Part shown: positions 55,538-64,000 of the stretch, piece after piece
Layout of the letters: the number at the start of each line of letters is the position of its first letter
How positions within the stretch are numbered: the stretch's first letter is position 1
Position numbers and translations under genes: made by a program
Notes under the pieces: generated by a model
Database searches by the model: none
The model's input: only the letters and a program-made list of their open reading frames with translations
Told to the model about the DNA's origin: nothing
Origin: Tetracentron sinense
Taxonomy: Eukaryota > Streptophyta > Magnoliopsida > Trochodendrales > Trochodendraceae
NCBI GenBank assembly: GCA_015143295.1
Contig: CM026552.1
Coordinates: 62,490,944-62,554,943 of the forward strand
Direction: 5' to 3'
Length of the DNA: 64,000 nt

Positions 55538-57888
55538 TGTAGCGACCCCAAAACCCCACCTTGACTATAATGGGACTTTAGGTCCACTACATTACTTATC
55601 CCTACTTGACTTCAATTACAATAAGGCAAAACTAAAAGATAAATCTTTCAAAATAGCAACTATAAAATTCTTTTGATATAAAACATCTCATCCGGTATAT
55701 CATAAACCAATATAAATCCAACCATCCTACACAACTGAAATCTGACCAACATAACCCACCGTGATCGGGTAGCATAAAGTCACCAAATAAAAGTAGACAG
55801 TTTAAGCAACATCCTGAAATAACATAAGTCTAAAAAAATACTACTCAGGAAGTAAATTATAACCTACTAATAAGGATAACTATCAAAATCCCTAGCTCCC
55901 TCCTCTGGAAGCTCGCCTACTTCTCCTTCTTTAAAGTACTGCTCCTCAACTCACGGCTCCGCCGTATGATCCTACACTGAACCTGAAGACAATAACAAGT
56001 CGATTGAGTATTGACAACACTCAGCAGATAACCAGTCTAACCAATAATAGCAATACCACATATTCATACTCAATATCCAACTAATGCGATAATTACATAA
56101 TCAATAACGGTTTCATATAACATGAACATAATCAAAGTGCGGAAACATATGAACATATCATGACATCATCTTAACTCGTGTACTTGTGTGACTCTTGGAC
56201 TTGTAGTATGAGTTTCATGCATGCCTGTTTTTCCATAAAAATAGACTTCTAGGTCTTTGTATTAAATCCATAGAGATGCATCGATAGAAGCGTAAGCCCC
56301 TAGAGCTCCTAGATATCAAAGGTCCATGATAATTATCCAGGACTTGAAATCATATCCATGGAGAGAATCAACGATTACCCGAACTACTTAAAATTCAGGG
56401 TCCTTGTAAAATCATGCAGTGATCTTGTTCTTGTACTTGTTCTTGTTCTTTTACTTATATTTCATGTACGATATTCTTGTACTTGTATTTCAGTGTCTGG
56501 TGTCCATGCAGTGTCTGTGTCATGCTTGTGTACTCGTAAGACTTGTAAGTTATCACACATGTGAACTTGTGCTTGAGTGTCGTGATTAATGTCCGAACTT
56601 AGTTATCGCCTAGATTTCCATCTTCCACCAAGAAACTCCGCTAGATTGTATCTCCCTAGTTAGAGAATTCCCGATGTGGAGAACTTTTTCTAGGCTTTGG
56701 CCTATCCAAATGTCGATCACCATGCAATATAAATAGGGCATAATTTATCATGACAAACCACAATATGATAATAAGCTAGTTTAATAGTTTCAATACCATC
56801 ATTTAGACATTTATTATTTCCAAGCCTTAAATTAACACATTCAATCGTTTATTATGGCACAATACTCTTCCGCCATTTTCAACATTTCATCATCCACTCT
56901 AATCCATCTATAAGCCATGATTATGTCATCAAACTCATTTACCGCCATTTCCATTCATCCACAACCCATATCCATTCCATTAGACTCATCCTTCATCATT
57001 TCCATGCATCCATTTTTAAGATAACCATATCAATTAACAATAAATAGCATCTACTCTTTTCATCATATTTAATAAAATTCCTAACAATTTTCAATACTCT
57101 ATTTCCAGTTTCACATTCCATAATCTTTCCAAAATCATGATAGAAATTCAATAATCTTACTTTAATCATGCTAAACTTCAATAATCTTATCTTGATCATA
57201 ATAAATCACTCAATAATACTCAATAGAGTTGGATTAGAGAGGATATCGGCCTTAGGGATCTTTCCCTTAGATCCAAATCGCTAGATGAAACTCCTTGAAG
57301 CTTTGGGGTTGATCTCAAAGCTAATCTTCCTCTTCTCCAAGTAAACTCCTTCTCCTCCAAGCCAAATCCTCTTGAAACACTAGGGTTATCCCCAAATCTC
57401 TCCCAAATTAGGTTAGAAACCCTTTGGAGTCTAAAACTCTTGAATTAGAAGTGTTATTTATTGTCTAGGGGTTTGAAACCCTGATTTTCGTAACTTTTTT
57501 AAAAACCTGAATCGCGACTTGCGATTGATTGTCATATTGGGCGATCGATCGTCGGTTTACTTGGTGATCGATCGTCGCATCCGTTGCCATCGATTGTGGA
57601 TGAAACAGAAGCTTCCCAAATTTATGGTTCAGGACAATCGATCATCACATTAGTGTAATCAATCGTCGAATAAAACAGGGGCTTACCCAGATTTCAGGTT
57701 CTAGGCGATCAATTGTCGGTTCCCCTGCGATCAATCGTAGGCTCTGATTTCTCACCCTTTGATCACTTAAACATTTAAAACACTTCACCTAGCTGAACGA
57801 TGAATAAACATGCACAAAAACATAACAAAAGACCATTCTACACCCATTAAACAAGATAGAAACGGAAAAACAGATACGGGTCTCTACA
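55538..57888 (-). mobile_element. Solo LTR 4, Tekay-like, inverted
   Basis: Minus-strand start TGTAGAGACCCG at 57888, end GGGGTCGCTACA at 55538; 2351 bp. Flanks GAAGA (55533-55537) and AAAGA (57889-57893) match at four of five bases. Removing it joins GCTGAAGACG to TTAAACTTAGC, a sequence typical of the region after integrase in Athila-like elements. The stem-loop block lies near 55995-56030. It is more diverged than the other LTRs, and its leader region (about 56380-56620) shows a CTTGTTCTTGTAC-rich simple repeat instead of a clear hairpin array. Confidence 0.82.
57505..57740 (-). promoter_or_regulatory. Palindrome cluster of solo LTR 4
   Basis: Sites GGCGATCGATCGTCG, GGTGATCGATCGTCG, GACAATCGATCATCA, GTAATCAATCGTCG, GGCGATCAATTGTCG and others. 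On the minus strand a TATA-like CAATAAATAAC follows near 57450, keeping the same order as in the other LTRs. Confidence 0.5.
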
Positions 57889-58913
57889 AAAGACGTTAAA
57901 CTTAGCACTGTCAGAAAGGCAATTCCGAGATTCCTAATCACATGAATCATATGCTTATTTTGCATATCTTATGCCAATATTTTTAGGTTGTATAGATATC
58001 ATCACTTCTGTAGATCATCAGATACCCAACACTGTACAATTTTTGCCAAGCTGGTAATACCCTTCCTCAACTTTTGCATCTTGTAGTCCACATTCATATC
58101 TTTTTGTCTCAATTATGAGCACCAAGGATGGTACTATCTTTTGTTTGGGGGTGGGTATTTTCCAAAACTCATGTTTTTCCTTTTGAAAAAAAAATGATTG
58201 TTTTCTTTTGCTAACTCTTTGGAGCTTTAGAGACTGTGAAAGCTTTCGGCCTGTCCTGTAGGCCACCTAAGAGGTAGAACTTTCAAAAAAAATCCAAGTA
58301 CCTTTACAATGATGAGACAAAACTAACCGTTAGTCTACTTATTGAAAATGATGTCATCTTTTGAATACATATTAACTCTTAGTTCAATAATACTACTTTG
58401 GATTTAAACACTTAGGAAACTCAGATTCGGCACAAAATTGCACAAAATCAACATCAGGGTCATCCTAAGCTCAGATTCTCTAGAGATCTAAGAAGAATAT
58501 TTGTGGAGACCTAACCCAGTGAACTTTTGAGCATATCATCATTTTAGAGGGTTATACAAAAATTCCGAGTCACAAGTTGACTCACAATTTCTTCCAACCC
58601 ACACGTATTCCCTTGAGAGATCTCATTAATTCTTGATTTGATCGTTAAAGTTGGAACAACATCAAATATTGGATTACTACAACAGAACTTTCTTTGTATC
58701 CATTCAAGACATAGGACATGAGAGCGCAACCCTAGAAAGTGATTTAGGCCATGTTCGTAACCTTCCAAACTTGTTAGCTGACCTAAATTCTGCATCTTTA
58801 ATTAGAAACCCTTTTTGAGCCTTTAATTAAAACATTTTCTTGCTAACCCATTAACCAAAAACCCAATCCAGATGAGATGTATTACTCGCAACCCTATTTC
58901 TGAGAAGGATAAA
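57889..58913 (+). other. Athila-like 3' region, first part
   Basis: Begins AAAGACGTTAAACTTAGCAC, the recognisable sequence after integrase. Further on TTTTGTTTGGGGGTGGG near 58140 resembles an early polypurine run. No env-like frame is readable, and short open frames on either strand have no recognised motif. Confidence 0.55.
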
Positions 58914-59472
58914 TGTAGAAACCCGGATCTCACAATCACTGCTCATGTGAATAGTATATGCAAAGGCCTAAAGCCTTCCTAGGGTCCTAAGGACCTTTAT
59001 GAATAGATTAAGGACGTTAAAAACAAGAGTGTGAAACACTCTAAGTGATCAAAGTATGATCAAAGTTGGAAAGAGGAGGAATGTCTTGACATAACCTCAA
59101 CTTGAGAGAACTCTAGTTTTGTCACCGCTTATCGGAATCGAGTGATTCTTGAATTTTTGGAAAGGTATTAGAATCCTCTTCGAGGTTCATGTTTATCATT
59201 TTTCCATGTTTTGAGTTGGGGTTGAGTTAAACGTTGAATTTTCAGAGTCGGGTCTACTGAAAATTTGGACTACTGGAATCCATTTCCAGACCCGTCAGCT
59301 TTAGAGCCCATTTAGGTAATTAAAAACTCAAAATTTGAATTTTTATTAGTCAAAAAATTGTTCCCCTTTGAATGACGAGTCCAACGCAAGTTGAATCGTC
59401 AAAATCTGATAAGCGGGTCAAAGGTTATGGCTGAAATACCAAAGCGGGAGAAATCTGAAAGTTTTTGTTAAA

Positions 59473-59690
59473 GTTACGATCGTTCGTAAACAACCTATGA
59501 ATGATCGTAGAAAGTTTACGAATGATCGTAGAGTCCCAAAAACAAGGTAAACTCTCTAGAAAGTCTACAATCGATCATAGGAAACCTACGAACGATCGTA
59601 GGCGTGCGAATCAGTCTTTTTAAGTGTGAGATTTTTAGGGGGTTTACCCCTTGACTTATGAATAGGAGATCATTTGGGGGGGGGGGGGGG
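59473..59690 (+). promoter_or_regulatory. Palindrome cluster, weak TATA and poly-G run, solo LTR 5
   Basis: ACGATCGTTCGT, CTATGAATGATCGTAG, TTTACGAATGATCGTAG, CTACAATCGATCATAG and CCTACGAACGATCGTAGG span 59473-59606. The TATA position reads TTATGAATAG, a degenerate form. Fifteen consecutive G follow at 59676-59690, where the related LTRs have four or five. Confidence 0.55.
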
Positions 59691-60540
59691 TTGGGGGTAA
59701 CCTAAACCTAGAGGAGAGTTGAGAGGAGAAGGAAGAGGATTTGGGAGATTTTCCAGAGAGGGGTTGTGGGTTGAAGAGAGTGAAGCTGAAGTCAAGCAAG
59801 GATCTTCATCCTCAAGATTAGATCCTCCTCTATCAAGCTTGGGGGTTTTCCACTCAAGGGTTTCTTCAATCAAGGAGTTGATTCTCCAAGGTTAGTATAC
59901 CCTCCTAGTTAATTTAGTAATAACCTAGGTTTTCCCTTGAAAAAAAATATGATGATTTGATCTTGTATTTTCCCTTTTCATCACTTTTCCTAAAATGAAC
60001 AAGATAAATCAAATTAGTTGTGGGTGTGTAGAATGGATAGATGGTTGAGGCGCTTGGATGTCATATGGTTGTGATGGATGTTGTGTGATGGGAAATGATG
60101 GAAGGACAATGTACGCATGATACACGCACTCTTGATGTTCGATAAAATGTGTGACAAGGAAAAATGGAAATTTAACAACCATGTAAATGATGAATGCAAT
60201 GTGCTTGATAAAATGCATGAATGAGAAATTAATGAATTTAATGAAGATTATTAAAGCATGAATTGTGGAACTTGTTCTAAATGGTAACTTTGATCAAATG
60301 TAGGATTGAAATGCTATATGTTATCCCTTTTATCATTCATATGATTATGATTGCCACAAATTACTACACACAAGCACGCATGAATGCATGAATCACGATT
60401 TTTCTAGTATATGTATCTGAGAAAACAACCAAGAACATGACATGCAATTTACGAAACGAATGATAAAGCCGGACATTGGGCCGGTCAAGGGTAGGGCATA
60501 TCTCAAGATATGGCATACCAGGCTCACAAGAAAAACAAGA

Positions 60541-60905
60541 CAAGATGCTAATGTGTTCCGTTCCACCATAGTCCAGGCATTAGTAAAGCAAGTTCATTGC
60601 TAATGTGTTCTGTTCCACTATAGTTCGGGCATTACTAAAGCAAGTACAAGGATGCTAGTGTGTTCCGTTCCACCATAGTCTGAGCACTAGTTAAGTCAAG
60701 ACAAGATGCTAATGTGTTCCGTCCCATTATAGTTCGGGCATTAGTAAAGCAAGACAAGCCGCTAGTATGTTCATCCATTTTATAGTTCGGGGTACTAGTT
60801 AAACAAGACAAGCCGCTAGTATGTCCGTCCATTTCATAGTTCAGGTACTAGTTAAACAAGACAAGCCGCTAGTATGTCCGTCCATTTCATAGTTCGGGTA
60901 CTAGC
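60541..60905 (+). repeat. Hairpin tandem repeats with compensating arms, solo LTR 5
   Basis: Seven units. Arm pairs CTAATG/CATTAG (60548-60553 with 60578-60583), CTAGTG/CACTAG (60655-60660 with 60685-60690) and CTAGTA/TACTAG (last three units). The intervening text is GTTCCGTTCCACCATAGTCC or a variant. Confidence 0.85.
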
Positions 60906-61604
60906 CAAATGGGATAAGTGAAATAAGGAACTCATAAGACGTATAAGGAACTCATAAGAACCATAAGATGCACAAGGAACTCACAAGACTCACAAGGTAA
61001 TTGAATTATGTTTTGGTTAAAGCATGAACATGAAGTATTATTAAGAATATGATGTCTGAGATTTACATTTGTTATTGTCTTAGCTTACGCACTCTGATTA
61101 TGTATATGTGATGATGAACTAACGCATGGCATATTAATGTTATTACTATTGTTATCTAGTAGCCTGTACTTGCCGAGTATTCTATACTCAACCGTACCTA
61201 TTGATGTCGGCAGGTACACCATACGATATATGTACTCTGGTTCCTTGGATCGAGGTGGTTCATGGAGAGTAGGAGTCTGCTCGGGATTGTCATCCAGATG
61301 TTAGGGGTCTTGGCATGTTGCCCTAGGGTTGGGTTGAGTGAGAGAGGCATATAATTTGGGGTTTACTTTTGGGGGATTTCTATGTGGGCTTGAGTTGGTA
61401 ACTCAAGTGTTGTGCCCTTTTGTACTTATTGTATTTTTTTATTTATTCATTTGTTTATGTTAACACTTGGAAGAACAAGTATATAGAAGAAATTTTCAGT
61501 TCCACTAATTGGGCATGCCTTGTATACTACTTGCAAGATGGTTTTAAAAATAAGTCACGTCGTCAAAGTATCAAAACTCCTAGGTGGTATTTTGGGGCGT
61601 GACA

Positions 61605-62475
61605 ATAAAAGAGTGATTGGTATGGGTACACCATGAAAGATAGAAATTGAGAAAGGAAAGAAAAACCAAGTGAGTTCAGGCAAAATTGAAATTTTGAAAA
61701 GAGAATATGGATATAAAGAAGGTAGAAAGCTAAAAAAGAATTGAGCTACCTCAAAAAGATCAAAAGAATAGAAAAAAATGAATGAAAAAATATTTGGTGT
61801 TATACCCTCATGAAAAGTTACAAAGAACATCGAGATATTCTCTCAAAACTTTGACTCCATGTGACCCCCTATTTTTCTAAACGTATCTCAAGCCTAAATA
61901 CAACCTAGTAAAGTCCTACTTGATTTTGGGTTAGCACAATCATATAATGTGGAGAATGGAGAAAGAGAAACTATGGAGTTTGATCTGAGGTTCCGAGTGA
62001 CATGATATTCCTATCATGAGATCTTCTGATTTTCTAATATCCTCCTTTCTAGACAATATATGTGAGATATTTGCATGTTTTCATCAACATATGTCCTCAC
62101 ATATAACTCGAGAGAAAAGATTAAAAAAACAATTTCGGAGTGATTCACTTCTGAGTGGTACACCAGTGAGAATTGAGGTTAAGACATACAATCTTAGAGG
62201 TGATCTGAAAGTCTTTACTTGCCAGATAATGATGATGTTGAGCACACATACACGCTGAGTCTAATTTTTCTTTGTGTTGAGAGTCCATCTGTATTTTCAC
62301 TGCAATTCACTGACTAAGTTCTAACTTGTAAATATTTTTACATCCTTCAAATAATTTGACCAAAGGAGTTTCCTCTGAGTAGGCAAGAAACAATATGTAG
62401 CATGTGTCAAGCTCTTTTAAGCTCTATTTTTCGCACTGATTGCCAAGGACTGACAATATGCTATTTGGGGGGTGG
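61605..62475 (+). other. Athila-like 3' region, second part, and polypurine tract
   Basis: Noncoding remains between solo LTR 5 and the 3' LTR. It ends in TTTGGGGGGTGG (62464-62475), a polypurine-type run that would prime plus-strand synthesis. TGATATTCGC at 62476 is the likely 3' LTR start. No gene recognised. Confidence 0.5.
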
Positions 62476-62589
62476 TGATATTCGCTTAAAAGTGCTTATT
62501 TGCACTATTTTCTTTTGAGGTGTTGTCAAATTCTACTTCGTAAACTTTCAATTTTACAAACTTATATTTTGTGTATCTTAGTACCCTTG
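62476..62589 (+). repeat. Possible start of the Athila-like 3' LTR, truncated
   Basis: Begins TGATATTCGCTTAAAAGTGC. The sequence passes without a clear boundary into the 3' end of a Tekay-type element near 62540-62600, so the LTR is cut short. No matching 5' LTR text was found near 22450-22980. Confidence 0.35.
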
Positions 62590-62670
62590 ATTGATGTATG
62601 TCTTTTTTGCTATAACACGCTCATGTACCGTCCTAAATTTCGAGGACGAAATTCCTATAAGGGTGGAGGA
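62590..62670 (+). mobile_element. 3' internal end of another Tekay-type element
   Basis: CATGTACCGTCCTAAATTTC, GAGGACGAAATTCC and TAAGGGTGGAGGA match 12250-12299 of the full-length element closely (post-pol region and polypurine tract). Everything upstream, including pol, is missing, so the element is truncated at its 5' side by deletion or by a break with the Athila-like sequence. Confidence 0.75.
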
Positions 62671-62952
62671 TGTAGAGACTCGGATTTTACTCATGTGAAT
62701 CCTACACTCATCAAGGGTAGGCATTATAGGTGTTTAATAGTTAAAGGAAAAAGGGGAAAATTGCATAAGCATCAAAAAGGATAAAATGGTCAACATTAAA
62801 TTATATGTCATTATCAACGTCTATTAATTATCTTGATGATTAAATTTTCTTAAATTATACCTTGGAATGGTTAAAAAGCATAAAGGTTGGAGCAACACAA
62901 AGGAAAACTGAAGAAAAATGAATTTTGGGATTTTCGTTTGAACAAAATCTCA

Positions 62953-63115
62953 TTCGTTCGAACGAAGCCAGAGATTTCCATCATTAAAAAAAACAACAAC
63001 CATTTCCGTTTGAAAGGGGTGCACTTTCGTTCGAACGAAAGTTGCAGACATGTTTTTAAAAAAAAAGGGTTTTAAGTCTCGATTTCAGGGTTTTAAACCC
63101 TTAGACTATAAATGG
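62953..63115 (+). promoter_or_regulatory. TTCGAA-type palindromes and TATA box
   Basis: TTCGTTCGAACGAA at 62953-62966 and the 18-bp perfect palindrome CTTTCGTTCGAACGAAAG at 63024-63041, with partial copies TTCGTTTGAAC and TCCGTTTGAAA nearby. TATAAATGG lies at 63107-63115. Same layout as the other LTRs with a wholly different palindrome core. Confidence 0.65.
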
Positions 63116-63799
63116 GACATCTAATTCGAGGGTTTAGGATATTCTAAGTTCTTTTCACCAAATTTTGCAAAAGGGAGAAGAAAACTCTAGGTTTTCAAGA
63201 AAGCAAGCTTGGAGAAGGAAAAAGAGCTTGGATTCCACTCCTCAAGTCCTTCTAAAGCTCTATATCGAAGGAATTCGATCTCGGAAGGCCGATACTCTCT
63301 ACTAAATAGTGTTGTGGTAATTCCTTAGCTTAAATTAGATGAAATGTATGTTGTTCTACAATCTATTGAAGATTATCCTACATTATTCAATCTTATTGTG
63401 ATTTCCTCATGAGAAATGGAAATGAAAGCATGTGGATGATGGAATAAAATAGTATAGCTCTATTTAATGATTTACAAGTGTTCTCTATTGAAATAAATGA
63501 TGAAGATGATGTGTTTAATGTAAAACCCTTATGTATGTATCATTGAACTGTTTATATGGTGAATTCTTGATGAAAGGGGAGGCATGATGCTTTGATTTTG
63601 ATGAAGATTATGTTTAATAAATGGAATTATGTGTTTAAATTATATAAGAGCATGTTTAGAACTACGAATTGATAATTGAAATGCATGTGTCATGTTATTA
63701 AAGCCTTATTATCTATATGTCACTCACAAATGTTATATGAGCACTTGAACTTGCGTGATCCAGGTTTTCGTTTAAGTACGGGCATCCAAAAAGTAAAGT

Positions 63800-64000
63800 A
63801 AAGAAGATGAAAGAAAGAAAAGATGCTATTGAGAGGATGATAGTGTGCTTAGATCAAGTACAACCACTAGTTATCTGATCTCAAGTAAAACCAAAGACCA
63901 AAATGTTATTGGAAAGATGTTTGTCTACTTAGACCAGGTACAACCACTAGTTACCTGATCTCTAATAAAACAAAAGAAATGTGCTATTGGTAGGATGTTA
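63800..64000 (+). repeat. Start of a hairpin-type tandem array
   Basis: Two and a half units of about 80 bp. AGACCAGGTA (second unit) can pair with TACCTGATCT, and AGATCA (first unit) with TGATCT, around ACAACCACTAGT. The array continues beyond the window. Confidence 0.6.

Larger units (their letters stand above)
58914..61604 (+). mobile_element. Solo LTR 5, Tekay-like
   Basis: Starts TGTAGAAACCCGG and ends GGGGCGTGACA, 2691 bp, with target duplication ATAAA at 58909-58913 and 61605-61609. Contains the conserved block at 59375-59435, palindromes, a poly-G run at 59676-59690, hairpin repeats and the stem-loop block at 61168-61217 (GAGTATTCTATACTC, a perfect stem). It is most similar to solo LTR 3. 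Confidence 0.92.
22980..62475 (+). mobile_element. Decayed Athila-like Ty3/gypsy element, heavily interrupted
   Basis: The internal parts run in gypsy order along the plus strand: gag (24554-26160), protease (27600-28330), RT start (28331-28752), RT/RNase H and integrase (52899-55460), the long 3' region (57889-58913 and 61605-62463) and a polypurine tract TTTGGGGGGTGG (62464-62475) followed by TGATATTCGC as 3' LTR start. It is opened by solo LTRs 3, 4 and 5 and carries a mitochondrial-like block. Motifs such as FEIRPHTVQMLPTFHG, NHPNFSWKQQ, LELKPLPSELTYAYLG and [19 protein letters not shown] are diagnostic of Athila-like plant elements. It is full of stops and deletions. Confidence 0.8.
62671..64000 (+). 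repeat. 3' LTR of the truncated Tekay-type element (runs off the window)
   Basis: Starts TGTAGAGACTCGG after the polypurine tract. It lacks the conserved AACGCAAGTTGAATCGTC block but has palindromes, a TATA box, and the start of a hairpin-type array, so it is another subfamily. The end is outside the window. Confidence 0.82.

Noticed and set aside
1-64000. tRNA or rRNA genes
   Set aside because: Only the 12-base primer sites complementary to initiator Met tRNA were seen. No full cloverleaf or rRNA segment was recognised by eye.

Overview
The window is nuclear DNA of a flowering plant, from a retrotransposon-dense, heterochromatin-like region. No host gene, tRNA or rRNA is recognisable. Nearly every base can be assigned to a long terminal repeat (LTR) retrotransposon, and most long open frames are gag, pol or extra-ORF fragments of such elements. 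Plant origin is shown by initiator-Met-tRNA primer sites (TGGTATCAGAGC), a chromodomain Ty3/gypsy element of Tekay/Del type, Athila-type gag and pol, Ty1/copia elements including a SIRE/Maximus-type one, and a probable piece of plant mitochondrial DNA. The species cannot be named.

Layout. (1) 1-21723, minus strand: an old Ty1/copia element, opened by three later gypsy-family insertions: solo LTR 1 (1257-4574, target duplication AAAAG), a full-length Tekay-type element (4685-15041, TAGAA) and solo LTR 2 (15422-18074, TTTGA). (2) 21724-22443: a rearranged inverted LTR piece inside or beside the copia 5' LTR. (3) About 22980-62500, plus strand: a decayed Athila-like element. It carries a mitochondrial-like block (about 26190-27480) and is opened by solo LTR 3 (28753-52898, CCCAT), solo LTR 4 (55538-57888, minus strand, GAAGA/AAAGA) and solo LTR 5 (58914-61604, ATAAA). 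(4) Inside solo LTR 3 sits a young SIRE-type copia array, 29863-50982 (CTCAA), with the order LTR-internal-LTR-internal-LTR. (5) 62590-64000: the 3' end of another Tekay-type element, whose 3' LTR runs off the window.

Order of events read from the nesting: the copia element and the Athila-like element are oldest. Tekay-type elements then inserted, and most collapsed to solo LTRs. The SIRE array is youngest, with two internal copies that look about 99% alike by eye. Its two outer LTRs resemble each other more than the middle one.

The most interesting signals are regulatory and RNA-level designs shared by unrelated LTRs. Clusters of perfect palindromes (TACGATCGATCGTA, ACCGATCGATCGGT, GACGATCGATCGTC, TTCGTTCGAACGAA) sit just upstream of the TATA box in both gypsy and copia LTRs. 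The SIRE element carries a second copy of this palindrome-TATA module just before its extra ORF (ORF3), which suggests an internal promoter. ORF3 is intact in both copies although pol is frameshifted in both. Downstream of the TATA box the Tekay-type LTRs carry tandem repeats in which each unit can fold as a hairpin, and stem bases change in compensating pairs. A 136-bp GT-AG interval between gag and protease of the full-length Tekay element behaves like an intron.
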